Under the pieces are notes generated by a model, which did no database searches, was not told the origin of the DNA, and was given only the letters and a program-made list of their open reading frames with translations. Positions 12,191 to 23,493 of a stretch of DNA of 64,000 bases are shown here, in pieces. How positions within the stretch are numbered: the first letter of the stretch is position 1; each line of letters opens with the position of its first letter. The DNA comes from Moniliella sp. 'wahieum'. Its lineage: Eukaryota > Basidiomycota > Moniliellomycetes > Moniliellales > Moniliellaceae. The translations under genes were made by a program, and so were the position numbers. The stretch spans positions 124,001 through 188,000 of the forward strand of contig RSEE01000084.1 of assembly GCA_003971905.1 (NCBI GenBank), in the 5' to 3' direction.

Positions 12191-12449
12191 AGCTGTTGAT
12201 TGGATGCGTGCTTGTAGGCTTTCTAACCGGCTGGTTGGATGGGGCTGGCATCGATCCAGAACTACTAGATTTATAGGCAGGGTAGGTATTTTTTAGGTAT
12301 AGAATGCATTCGAAGATCGCTGGGAAGCGATGACACGGCAACCACTGTTAGGTGTGACGTCAGACGGAAGCACCACAACGTAGTAGAGCAGCGAGCGGTT
12401 CAAAAAGTGGCAGGTTAGTGTGAGGGGAGTGTGCACTAGGGAGACGCTG

Positions 12450-13400
12450 GCCAAGTCAGCAGCAGCATAGGGTTAGCGAGAGACACAGAAAATGTGCGAC
12501 GGACTCACGGGTCAGGCGATGAAGACGGCCAGTAGCGAGGGCAAGCGGGATGAAGTCGGAATGTACACTGATAGGGCGAACAAGGTTAGGAACAGCGTTG
12601 GCATATAACACAAGGGACTTACGACCGCGAAACAGGTCAGGTGAGTTGAGGCGAGCAAGGCGAGATGAACCAACCGTGGGATTCCGTGCATGCAGCAGCT
12701 GGGCAGACAGTGTCAGTGGGCAGGATATAACTTCAAGCGCGAAGTACGGGGGACGTACGATAGCAAAAGGCAGACCAGCCAAGCGAGAGAACCACAGTCG
12801 AGTCAAAAAGTGAGAAGACGGACAAGGGTGGGCCGAAGGCGAGCGAAACGGTGCATGCACGTCACGCATGCGACCCACAAGGTCAGCAGAAGTGAGGGGA
12901 ATGCGGAGGAAGCGGGCACGTACGATGACACTGCGGACCAGAGGTGAAACGAGGGCAAGATGACCCGCGAGGGGGAGTCTGTGTAGGCGGGGTCAGCAAC
13001 AGAGCTCTGGCGGGCAAAAGAACACGTACGACAAAAGCAATGCAGACAGTGAGAGGGGGACGGGGCGAGAGGCAGAGGGGGCGTCCAACAGCGATACTGA
13101 CGAGGCGAGGAGGACGGAGTGTGGCGGGAGAGGTGCAAGCAGCAACGATGGTGATATTGATGGCCAGGGGAAGAAGATGGTGCTTTTGCGCCGTGGCACA
13201 GAGCACTCTGCGATGTGTTGGCTGCAGAGATGGGATACTGGTTGCTACGGGCGCAATGAGAGGGGCGGTGGTGAAGAGACAGGATGCAACCACAGAGGAG
13301 CAGGAGGTTAAAAGGAGGCGCGCGTGTGGCGCAGCCAATCTGTGCGCACAGGCCAATCTGGGCCACGCCAGGGGCCTAGGTAAGCTATAGTATATATGTC
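12450..13400 (-). other. pyrimidine-rich strand with serial splice-like signals
   Basis: Read on the - strand, this stretch has five donor-like sites preceded by C: GTACGT at 13029, 12923 and 12758, GTAAGT at 12622 and GTGAGT at 12508. Four are followed within 50-80 bases by a branch-like CTGAC or CTAAC and a CAG. The implied exons are about 55-110 bases and share a TTCATC-type pyrimidine motif. No reading frame carries through them. This could be a multi-exon noncoding RNA, a fast-evolving small-exon gene, or a duplicated C/T-rich tract. Transcription is inferred only from the splice signals. Confidence 0.35.
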
Positions 13401-13512
13401 TAACGCCTCAACACTAGCGGCCCCCTGCAGCAGTGTTCGAGGGTCTAATCATCTCAATCAAGAGCGCCATTTTGACTTTGCCTATTTGCGACTTGCTGTG
13501 GTACTAGTTGTC

Positions 13513-13713
13513 TGTTTCGACGGTGACTGGCTTCATCGAACGCGGCGCACTTGCGGCCTCTCTAGCCCCGAGACTCCAAGGGCTCCCCGAAGATTGCTGA
13601 TGCGCGCGTAAGTCAACGACTAGTAGCCTTGTCCAGTAGCCCTCGTCCTGCTTCCTACCACCAACGCCTATCTCTCGCCCGCAATCGATCGCCTACGCTA
13701 CTGTCCCAAACGC
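13513..13713 (-). repeat. inverted repeat, right arm
   Basis: Reverse-complement partner of 4029-4245. 13643-13713 is nearly identical to the left arm and 13513-13643 is more diverged. Confidence 0.85.
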
Positions 13714-14480
13714 TTCAGCATCCATTGCGGTCTCCATAACCGGGTGAATCGCTATACAGGTCACGATTATCCTCACTTGAGCTTTACTAGTGACTAGTGA
13801 CCTATGGTGTTACATCAAGTGTTACGTCAAGCTTCAAGTGAATGGGCACCACATGACTTTTTACAAGCTGGGGCGAAGCCCCAGCTGCCCGGGCCGTAGG
13901 CCCGGTGGTCGCCTTGTGACTTGTTATGTTCAACGTTCACGCAAGATGCACCAAAGTGCTTGCGATATACGGTGAGACGAACCGCATCAGTATGGTCTGT
14001 GTGTTTCGACCAGGGGCTATCGTCCCTGATCGAGGTGAAGGAGCTCCGGTGTTGTAACCATTCCATTTAGCTTTTGTGTTGGCTTTGTCCATGATCTCCG
14101 CAGCCCTAAGGTATATAGCCTCTGTGGCTCTTTCATGCTCCCTTGCATTAGGCGTGTCGTTGGCTGGCGTATTCGACCATCACACTGCCAACACTATAGT
14201 GCTACCGCATCACCCATCAGGGTGGCCATCTGGACTGCTCCACTCTCATCTTCAGATAGGGGATCACGAATGTAATACGCCTTGGAAGAGCATCAACGAA
14301 GCGGGAGAGCGTGCGTCTCTGGGAGAGGGGGCAAGTTTTAATGTTAGAGGGGACAAGGGTTAAGGTTAGAGAGGGCCGCGATCGTCTGCCGGACCTGTGA
14401 CAAAAAAAGCACCCAGCAATCCATATCATATGTACAACCCATCTCGCCCATAGTTTTACCAAGTCGCCACCGCCATGTTT
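13714..14480. other. intergenic between repeat arm and transposon copy B
   Basis: Holds a short GTGACTAGTGAC string (about 13790-13802) and a CAAGCTTCAAG palindrome (13827-13839). No gene is recognised. Confidence 0.45.
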
Positions 14481-14499
14481 CGACGTCGGCTCACCAAAA

Positions 14500-16930
14500 T
14501 GCCGACCGATGGAACGAGCCGCACGCGTGCACAATAGGACAGACGCATCTGCTGTACCTTTTCCCGCGGCCTGGTTCACGATGAAGCAGGACGAGAGGTT
14601 GCTGTACCAGTTCCCTGCTTGCCCAGTTCGACCGATGTCCGGTTTCATGCACTCAAGCACACGAAGGTGCGCAGGTACAGCCAAAACGTGGTGCTGGGTG
14701 CGAGGATGGGGGCCAATCACGCCATTGACGAGGTGGCCGAAGATGCGAGCATGCCCCAGCCACCTGACGCATGCTCGCCTTCCCCTGTGCTTCCCGTGCC
14801 TCCTCGCCTGTAGACACTACCATGGCCGAGGACGACTTATGCCAGACGTAGCCCAGTGTTTCCTATGGACCACCCTCAAGAGCCCACGGGCGTGTCCTTT
14901 GCCGCCCGTGGGCGCATGACAACCCGCTCGGCGCCCCGAATGAGCGTGTCGAGCAAATCCGCAACCAAGAGACTGATATTCATCAGCGATCTCAACACGG
15001 AGGGCATCCCTGGCGCAGAGGGCACCAATATCCGAGCTAGGGGTTTGTTGGCTAACCTAAAGACTGGGGTTGGGAAGGATGTGCGCTCTATGCTTGTGGC
15101 TCTCCCATTCGCGGCACTCCCCATCCTCGAGACCGGAAAAAAGAGGCCAACGATGAGAAGGAGTTCACGTTTCCGGTTCCGCTTTATGACGCTATCGTCG
15201 CGGCAGCCGACCTGCATGGTTTGCTTTCCAGGACATGGTACCCGGCTGCCGGGCAGGCCAGGGCGCAGTTCATGGTACGTCCCACAGCCTTGGTTGATAT
15301 ACGGGTTTAGACGCTGACATGCCTGTTATGGCTGGAATAGTACCGGGCGACCCAGACTGCATACCGACTGATCGAACGCCTTTCGAGACTCGGCCCCGAC
15401 AGCGCCATGGTCGCGACACGACCGAAGCTCCATCTCCTCCTGGCGCATACGTCTGATGCGCTCAAATTGTTCGGCCCTCTCCAGAACACGGACTCTGCCA
15501 GATTCGAGGGTCGCGTGAAGCACATCCGTGCGTCCGTTGCCCATTGCAACTTCCAGAACCTCCCGCGTGACACCTTGTACAACGTTATGGTCGCAGAGAA
15601 GATTCTGCACCACTCTTCACCGGGGTACGATGTGTCTAGTGACGGCTCGGTGGTGGATCGGCCTGGGGCTCCTCCCGGGGTGCTGGAGCAAGGGAAGGAA
15701 GAGCCCGACTACAACTCTGATGGCATGGCGATTCCACGAGTGGTGCTGGCCCCAGCCAAGAACCAATCCTCGGTGGGTTGCAACAACCTCACCGACGAGG
15801 AGCTGGGTCGTTTCCAGTTGGCGGACCGTGTCAAGGTGCGGGCGCAGTACCTGGTGGGCAAGGCGGCTGTTATCGCTACAGGGGAGATGATCCGTGTGGG
15901 GATGAACGTGACGATCGGCCAGAAGTCGGCCGAGTACAGCGCGTCCGCCGACTTTGTTATTGGCAAAATCCTCCGGATTGGGCGCGATCCGTTGGATGAG
16001 AAGGCTGCCTGGGTCGGGTACAGGCCGTACATCATCACGGGTAGCACGCATCGCTCAGGCTGCCGCATTGTCCGCGAACTCGATGATGGTGATGCTCCTG
16101 AAGAGTTTGCCCTATTGACGGTGAGCACCGATGAGTGCTGAATCCTCCGGCTGCGTGACGATTGCTCATCAAGTACTGACACTGGGACATTCACCACAGG
16201 ATGTTGGCAGCGAGGCGCCTCTCCAGCACGCCTGCACCAAGAAGTGCATGATAGAGCAGGACGGCCAGAAAGTACTGGTGCACAACTACGAGAAGGACCC
16301 GATCTCGGGGGAGAACGAGGCGATTGAGTACTTCATCCCGGCGGCGTCTCATTTTAAAGCCAAGAACGGGAAGCGGCTGGTATTGAACGAATACGCTATG
16401 CGAAGTCCACCACACCACAAGCCGCACATGGACTTGAGGATCAGCTGGAAGTCCCCCAAACTGAGCGCCAACGCGCTGAGCAAAGACGTGGCCCAGAGGA
16501 TTGCAACGAACGGTGCCATGCACCTGTGGGACAAGCGCGCCAAGAAGAAAGCACCTGCCGTGGCTGCTGTCGAGGAGGGGGCAAGAGCGACGACTCTTCG
16601 GACAGTGACAGTGATTGATGCGAGAACCAAATGGACATGCATTGCGCGATGAGGATGAGTATAGGTTTGGTGGCAGTCGTCAGTCATCAGTAGCCAGGCC
16701 ACAGGGTGGTGCGCATCCCGGACCCATCAGCCGGAACCTCTCGAGACGTGAGATCTGAGATGGGGCCATGGGCGGCGCTTTGATATGATGCGAAGCTTCT
16801 TTTGCCGGCGAACGAGCCAGGTGACGGATAACAGTCATGCGTCCCATGCGCAGGGGCATGGCCGAAGCGAAGGGGCGGTTATGGAGTAAGAGGCCAGACG
16901 GTGAGGCGTGGGTTGCAGCCCCAAATGCCT
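14500..16930 (+). mobile_element. transposon copy B (basidiomycete multicopy transposon family)
   Basis: Contains the transposon-type gene at 14856-16618 plus downstream DNA (to at least 16900) that matches copy A in inverted orientation. No terminal inverted repeats or target duplication could be found by eye, so the outer limits are only the extent of recognisable similarity or coding sequence. Confidence 0.6.
14856..16618 (+). CDS. transposase-like protein, C-terminal region (frameshifted)
   Basis: Blocks appear in the order I know from a very common family of basidiomycete transposon proteins: a helix ending in GVGKDVRSMLVALPF, a segment with LYDAIVAAADLHGLLSRTWYP, an intron at 15275-15340 (donor GTACGT), then RPKLHLLLAHTSDALKLFGP and a RFEGRVKHIRASVAHCNFQN...RDT block. 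A BAH-like stretch (FVIGKILRIGRDP...YIITG), a LQHACTKKC Cys pair and an acidic SDSDSD end follow, with the stop at 16616-16618. Frame changes occur at an A run near 15137, near 16140 and near 16580. The catalytic core that such proteins carry further N-terminally is not evident, so this is probably a partial or nonautonomous copy. The family assignment rests on remembered motif order, not on a search. Confidence 0.65.
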
Positions 16931-17602
16931 GTCGCCACAAGCGTCGGGTTTCTGCCACCGGCCTCTTCAGCCCCACTCCGCTTATCCAGCCCATCTACCC
17001 ATTTTCCAATCCCGCCATGACCCATGTTTCAATTTTTCACACCCGCCCGTGTACTATTAATGAGCACATGACCGTGGCATGGCGCATCATAACCTTGCAA
17101 CAAGAATGTTTTGTGCGAGAGCGGTGGAACCATATAATGGACCATTGGATATCGGCGGACACATTACCAAGACCCAAACATGGCGGTGGGCTTGGCGCCG
17201 TGTCTGTATCAAGAAGTCTGTGTTACATGTCAACGTTGAAGGGCTGTAGGCGCTGCAGTTTGCGAATGAAATGAGGGATTCGAAATCGAATGTTGCACAT
17301 TGAGCATTGAACATTGGACGTTGAACATTGAATATTGAATGGAGGCAACCCTAGTGCTCCACCCCTCAGACAGACGTTCGAGTGGGTTCGGTCAGGAGCG
17401 GGGCATTACGTCATTGCGTCATTAATCATTCATGGGCAGCAACGTGGCCGCGGCCGGATGGACCCAGAGCACGAACGCGTCAACACGCACGTGCCGCAGC
17501 CCGCATTCGATCGTCATCCAAGTCCTCCCTTCTTGCCTCTCGGGACCAGCGCCGCCGCCACCGCCACGACCACCACCGCGTCCGTCGCTGCTTCCGCCCA
17601 CG
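16931..17602. other. 5' flank of the Josephin gene
   Basis: No gene is seen. A TTGAAC/TTGAAT cluster lies at 17291-17340 (reverse complement of the GTTCAA clusters found elsewhere), and a Pro-codon-like C/G-rich leader covers 17460-17602. Confidence 0.5.
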
Positions 17603-19589
17603 ATGGCCTCCCACCTGGCCGCCAATGTATACCACGAGCGGCAAGAGCCTGGGTCGATGCTGTGCGCTCAGCATGCCATCAACAATCTGGTCCAGCACCC
17701 CGCCATGGATGCCAGCCAGCTTGCTTCCATTGCCCAAGTGCTCGACGCCCACGAGGAGGAGGAGCTGGGCGCTGAGGCTGTGCAGCCGCACGCGCTGCTG
17801 ACCCCCGAACTGCCAACATGGACGACACAGGCTTCTTTTCTGTCGCCGTGATTGAGACTGCGCTTCAGGCGTGGGGGCTGCGTCTCGAGCGCCTCGCAGC
17901 GCCTTCCATGGCCCATGTCCGTACCGAGCCTCAGCTGCAGCTGGCCTTCTTGCTCAACCTCGAGTCCCACTGGTTCACCTACCGCTCCTTTGGATCAGCC
18001 AACCAGTTCTGGTTCAACCTCAACTCCTTCCTCCCCTCCCCCCAGCCCATCGGGCCACTCTACCTCTCGGAACTGCTGCGTGCTTCCGAGGCCGAGCGAT
18101 ATACCGTTTTTGTCGTCATTCCCGACTCGGATGAGGCAGCACATGCCTTCCACCACACTACGGCCGATGAGCTGGCGGATCTATTCCAACCACCGGGACA
18201 GCCAGCTGAATCGGCGGCGCATGCCGGACCATCACAACGATCTACCAACCCCTCGGGCGGTGCTAGTCCCATCGATCTGACTGGGTCGGACCAGGAAGAC
18301 TGGGAACTGCAGGCTGCGCTCCAAGCTAGTTTGGCCGACGCCCAGTTTCCCCATCGTGGTTCCGATGTAGGTACTGGACCGATTCCCGCTGCTGTTGCTA
18401 CTCCTCCAAGTGGTCCTACGGCAGAAAGGCATCCAACCTCCCCTCCTCGGGCCCAACGGCGGCGGGAGAAGGCGCAACCGCCGACGCAGCAGCACTGACC
18501 TCCCCGACTCGGATGGACCGGGTGGAGATGAGGATGCCATGATGCCCAGCTCGATCCGACCGATTTCGATGAACCGGCGTCGGAGCTCAGCACGACAGGT
18601 GCTGAGCTTGTCCTCCTCCGAGGCATCCACCAGCATGGGTGCCGGTACCTCCCTCTCCACTCGTGCGTCTCGAAGGGGCACCGGGATGGATCTGGGGCAG
18701 AGTGTAGAGAGGGAGGAGGATCGATTGGCGGATCTCTTGTCCAGTTCTGCCCGGTCTCCCTTTGCTCACCCGCGGTGCGTAGGACGGTGCAGGGCGGGCA
18801 GAGTGACTCGGACGTAGAGCATGTGGACCTGAGTACCACTGCTCGTTCAGAGGAAAGGTCTGGGGAGCCAACCGGTTCGGCTCCTGTGGGCTCGTCAAGC
18901 AGTGACCAACGTCGTCTCCGTCAACGAAGACGCAATGGACGGGGCGAGAGGGCTCGGGATCTGTTCGAGGAGCAAGATACGGCTCAGCAGATGGGCGGCA
19001 GGGTATGATGACGTTGATTTTGATGACCTCGAGGAGGCGAACGACACGTTTGCGGATATGCAACAGGCCATGTGGGACCGTGTCGCTGCCCAGTTTGCAG
19101 CGGCCGACCGAGCGTATGGAGCGGAAAGTGGGGCGGATCGGTCCCTAGTCCCCGAAACCTCGTTCAGCACCTCCAATGATCGGACATACGATGACGAAGA
19201 TGCCGCTCTCCAAGCCGCTTTGGCCGCTAGTATGGGCGATACAAGTGCTCTGGAGCGTTTGCAGACCGATCCATCTCACGCCGCGCTGGTTAGCCAGCAA
19301 GACGATTTGCCACCAGCCTACGTGCTTCGGAAGCTGGCAGTGGATCCGGCAGTCCAGCCACTGGCTCGGTCTCGGGCCAGGCTCCGCGGATGTGTTGCGC
19401 ATCGCCCAAATGAGGGCAGAAGCAGCAGCTGCAGCTCAGCGCGAGGCAGCTGGGGTGGCCTCTATCCCGGAGCCCAGTTTGCCGGCCAAGGCGGAAGCGG
19501 CAAGCCAGGCGGCCTCGGGTACGGAAGAGGATGAGGAAGACGTTTCTCCTGAAGAAATGCGCCGGCGGCGCCTAGCACGGTTTGGGTGA
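17603..19589 (+). CDS. ataxin-3-type Josephin deubiquitinase
   Basis: Cysteine protease that trims ubiquitin chains, acting in proteasome and nuclear quality control. The ATG at 17603 is chosen because the Josephin domain begins a few residues later (YHERQEPGSMLCAQHAINNL). The catalytic Cys is in SMLCAQHA, the His in ESHWFTYRS (about 17970) and the Asn in FWFNLNSFL (about 18015). NMDDTGFFSVAVIETALQAW is the conserved second block. Downstream are two ubiquitin-interacting motifs: DQEDWELQAALQASL (about 18290-18340) and DEDAALQAALAASM (about 19195-19235). A third helical tail ends in EEMRRRRLARFG with the stop at 19587-19589. The Josephin-UIM-UIM order matches ataxin-3; there is no polyglutamine tract. 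At least four frame changes interrupt the reading (near 17810, 18410, 18780 and 19380), most fitting a missing base. No intron is needed. Confidence 0.9.
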
Positions 19590-19995
19590 AGCCATTCCTA
19601 GGAGTCAGACTAATACCACCTCTGATCTACCCTATCGATCCCAATATCTGAGATTGAAGCTTGGATAACAGGTCCAGTGTGTAGTTGACAATGTAGAGCG
19701 ATCACAAAAGGTTCATGCGTGGAGTTGTCGACAAGTAGCAAGCCGAACAAATGTAAAGTTGAGGGGTATGAGCCAGAGTGCGAGGGGGCTTCGACGAGAA
19801 GCAAGATAATCGATCAATCCAAAGAAAGCACTTTGCAAAACGAGCACTGGGCGAAACGTTACTTTTTCCGAGAATGCTAAATGGAAGAGTCAGAGAATTA
19901 GGCAACAGCATTGAAAAGGAGAGTGGGTGCGTTGACTTACTCGTTTTCCTTTCTTGCTGTCATTCCTTCCCCGAGAGAGGGAGCCTAAGACCTTG
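19590..19995. other. convergent 3' spacer
   Basis: Tail-to-tail interval between the Josephin gene (+) and the ABC transporter (-). Only short unsupported open frames are present. Confidence 0.5.
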
Positions 19996-22900
19996 CTACG
20001 CCGGGCCTTGACCTCCAGCTCTGGTTCCGAGGGGGAAGATGGCGGTCAGCAGGAGCAGGCTCTTCCGGTGAAGAACGATCGAGCGGGGCAGCATCCAGCC
20101 AGCAGCAGCGGGTGAGTTGGGCGCAATCGGGGCCACCACTCCCGCCTCCGGACCTTCCAGGGGCGAACTTGCGCGTGCCCCAGGCGAAGAGGACATCTCT
20201 GCAGCCCTAGCGAGGGGTAAAGGTACTGGTGAAGACGGACCTTGGGCAAGGGCAGATGAAGCTGGGGGCGAAGAGCCTGGGTCCGAAGGAATCAAACTCT
20301 GTTCCGATCGAGTCGAAGATTTGCCCTTGCTCTTTTGGTCCAAATCTTGTTGTTGTCGCTCAGTGAGGACTTGCTTGAGCCACATGCGTCTGTATTCCCC
20401 GTCTTCCATAGCCAGCAGTTCCTCATGCGAGCCTTGCTCGACCTTGCGGCCATCCTTAATGAAGAAGATCACGTTCGAGTTGATCGTTGTTGACAGACGG
20501 TGGGCAATAGAAAGAGAAGTGCGGCCCTGCAGTAGGTGTGCAGTGCATATTGCAGTTGCTTCTCCGTCGCAGAGTCGAGCGAACTGGATGCTTCATCCAG
20601 CATAAGAAGGGGCGCATTCCGTAAGAAAGCACGAGCCAACGCGACTCGTTGAATCTCGCCTCCGGACAATCGAAACCCCGCTCCCCAACGACTGTATCAA
20701 GCCCAGGGGGAAACGCGCGATTCGATCCCAGATCTGCGCGTGCCGAGCAGCTGCGATCACCTCCTCGACCGAAGCCCCTGGCCGGCCGTAGGAAATGTTC
20801 TGCAGGATGGTCGCGTTGAACAGAGACGGGTCTTGTTGCACCACGCCCCAGGCTTGACGGAGCGAGCGAAGAGTGACGTTGCGGATGTCCTGACCATCAA
20901 TCAAGATTTGGCCACGTTGAGGGTGATAGAAACGTAGAAGCAAACGCATGATTGTCGACTTTCCCGAACCCGATGGCCCCGCAAGCCCGCAAGCAGAGTG
21001 GGCGGGAAGGGTGAAGTTGAGCCCTTCCAAGGCATAGATTTGTTCAACGTGACTCTCGTCAGACCCAGGGGGGCGTGGATAGGTGAAGTACACATCACGA
21101 AATTCAATCACCCCGTCTGTCACAACCAGATCCTTGGCCCCCGGTACGTCCCCCACGTCCGAGTTCAGCGCCAACAGATCCAACAGCTTTTCCGAATCGG
21201 TCATGTTTTGCTGCGCCGCCGTATAGTAGGCCATGGAGGAGGTAATTGGTGTATAGAGTTGAACGAGGTACGCCGTGAACTGGACAAACTGGGCTGGGGT
21301 CGCTTTACCTTGCACAACGTGGGCGACAATGAGGTAGGTAATCAACATGCCAGAGCAGAGAATGCACTGCTGGACCCAGTTGAGGAGGCCGAGGGACAAG
21401 GTCACGATCCGCTGTGATTGGAGGTAGCGGGACAATGCTGAGCCATATCGACGCGATTCATACGGTTCGTTGGCAAAGGTGGCTACCGTGTGCCAGCAGA
21501 GAAGTGCGTCGGTGTGGATTGAACGAGCTTTGCTGTCGAGGCTGTTCATCTCGCGTCGTAGGCCAGCGCGCCAGGACGACATGTTGACACTGACAATAAT
21601 GTTGCACGCCGTGACAAGAAGCAAAACAGCACTGACGCCAATAGAGTAAACGTGAGCGCACCACGCCACCGCGACCCCGATATCTAGGATGATCGGGACA
21701 CCATCGTACATCAGTCTTCGGAAGAGATCATCAATAGCCGATCCACGGTCAAGCACGCGGAGCAGTTCGCCCGTGTTGCGGTGCGCATGAAAGCTCATGG
21801 GGAGCTGCATAATGTGATCAAACGCAAGGATACCGAGTTGATAGGAGGTGTGAACCCCAAGACTAAACCAGGGGATCCGCTGGACAAACAGCATGGTCGA
21901 CTGGGTCAGGCGCAATGCCACATAGGTGGTGATAGCAGTCCATGGGATTGATGTCGCCCCACTCAGTTCTCCCACAATATGGCCAAGAGCAAGGGGAGTG
22001 TAGAAGTTGATTACTCGGTTGAAGAGAAGCATGAGGATCGAGAGACCGACATAGAGTTGCAACCGCAGCTCCTTGGGCCACAGATACGGAAATAGTTTCC
22101 AGAGCCGTTTGAAAAATACGTGTGAGGAAGGTGGGCTTAGAGGAAAGTTGAGGGGGAGGTGCAGCGTCGGCCTTGTTGTCTGGACTTGGGACGAAGAACC
22201 AGCCGCCCCGTACCCTGGATTAAAGCCTGGGGGGGTAAAAGGACATCGCCCTCGGTGGGCTCCTCAATGTCTGCGTTGGCAGCGGCTTCAGCTGCAGGCA
22301 CAAAGTCGACTCTGTCACGCGACAAGAAAAGCAATACAATAGGGTAGACAAGCAGGAAGCGGATGGCAAGCAGGACCAATTGGGGGACAGCCCACTCCAA
22401 CGTGTCTTCGGGGTCCTTTGGGTCGCTGGGGGATGCACGAGCGGAGAGAAGGGCAATGAAGAGGATCGCGTCAGTTACCATGCCCACCAATGCCCCAACG
22501 ACGACTTTGCCGCGCCCATAGTCCCCTTGGCAGTGACGAGTACGCTCCTCGAAAAGAATGGCCAGTGCCGTGGTGACTGAGGCCAAGGCGCCCCCCATGC
22601 TTGGAGGTCGAGAGCATGCCACAGAGGCAGGTCCGGCTGCCAGACCCGCGTGTTGCCAAAGGGGAAAAATGGCACGGAGCACCACAAGGGCGCCTGATAT
22701 GACATAGCTTGTGGCCACAACGAGAAGGGCGACCAGCGTCCAGACTCGGCGGCGGCTGCGAACGAGGACAATGACCGGGATCGGGCCTGGGGCGGCGTCG
22801 AGACCAGTGCCGGCGGGGGGGGGAGCAGCGCCGGAGGAGGATGCCAGGGCGGATTGGGAAGCTCTCCGGGAGACAGAAGCTGCGATCTGGGCATGAGACT

Positions 22901-23098
22901 CGGCGTCACAGGACGGGAACGCTGGCGAAGCGGGTGAGGCAGGATGCACATACAGCATGTGCCAACCGCCGCAGCGGCACGCGCACACACGTGGCGAAGA
23001 CGGTGGCGAGCAGCAGGAGGGCCTGTGCGGAGCGCACGCGGAAGAGCAGGGCCGAGCTGCTGGCGAACACGGCGAGCATGGGCTCCATCGCGGGGGGA
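19996..23098 (-). CDS. ABC half transporter, HMT1/ABCB6 type
   Basis: Homodimeric exporter of an organelle membrane (vacuole or mitochondrion). Family members move phytochelatin- or glutathione-linked metals or porphyrins. The likely start at 23098 (MEPMLAVF) begins an extra N-terminal hydrophobic domain ([20 protein letters not shown], further segments to about 22320). It is followed by the family junction [20 protein letters not shown] (about 22070) and six transmembrane helices (22060-21250). The nucleotide-binding domain has Walker [10 protein letters not shown] (about 20960), a Q-loop (VVQQDPSLF), signature [16 protein letters not shown] (about 20640), Walker [13 protein letters not shown] (about 20600) and an AHRLST switch His (about 20505). 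The NBD is followed by an unusual tail of about 130 Ser/Pro/Ala-rich residues to the stop at 19996. Frame changes lie near 22150, 20700, 20670 and 20530; the last three each fit a missing base. It shares its upstream region with the PI-PLC gene. Confidence 0.88.
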
Positions 23099-23493
23099 TG
23101 GCGGAGCAGGCGCGGGAGGAGGCGGTTGGCGGGATCAGCGATCGGCGGCCAGCGCTGCATGCTCCGGCGGCGCGACAAGTGAGCCGAGGGCGGCCAGTGA
23201 CTGCCAGCGGGCTGCTTGTCTGGTCGGCGCCTCGACGTGGCCCTGAAATTTCAGGGCTGCCCGTTTCAACGTTCAACATTCAACTGGCAGCCTGAATGTT
23301 TCAACTGGGCAGGTGGGCGGGTGGTGTGGTAAGCGCTTACTCGCGACGACCAGCAACGCCAGCAGCCACAAAGCCTCCCGCCCAGAGCCGTCCCGCCCGT
23401 TAGTACCCGGCGCACGGACCAGCACACAGCCTCGGGGGATGCACATCCCCCCCCCACCGGCCCGTGCGCCACCCCCCCCCCCCCACCGCCCCC
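23099..23493. promoter_or_regulatory. divergent promoter region, ABC transporter / PI-PLC
   Basis: About 400 bases between head-to-head starts. Contains a GTTCAA-type cluster (23263-23308) and a 13-base C run (23472-23484) just upstream of the PI-PLC start. No TATA-like element was recognised. Confidence 0.45.

Noticed and set aside
22475-22990. Pro-rich frame overlapping the ABC N-terminal domain
   Set aside because: The neighbouring frame encodes hydrophobic membrane segments continuous with the transporter; the Pro-rich reading is an out-of-frame shadow.
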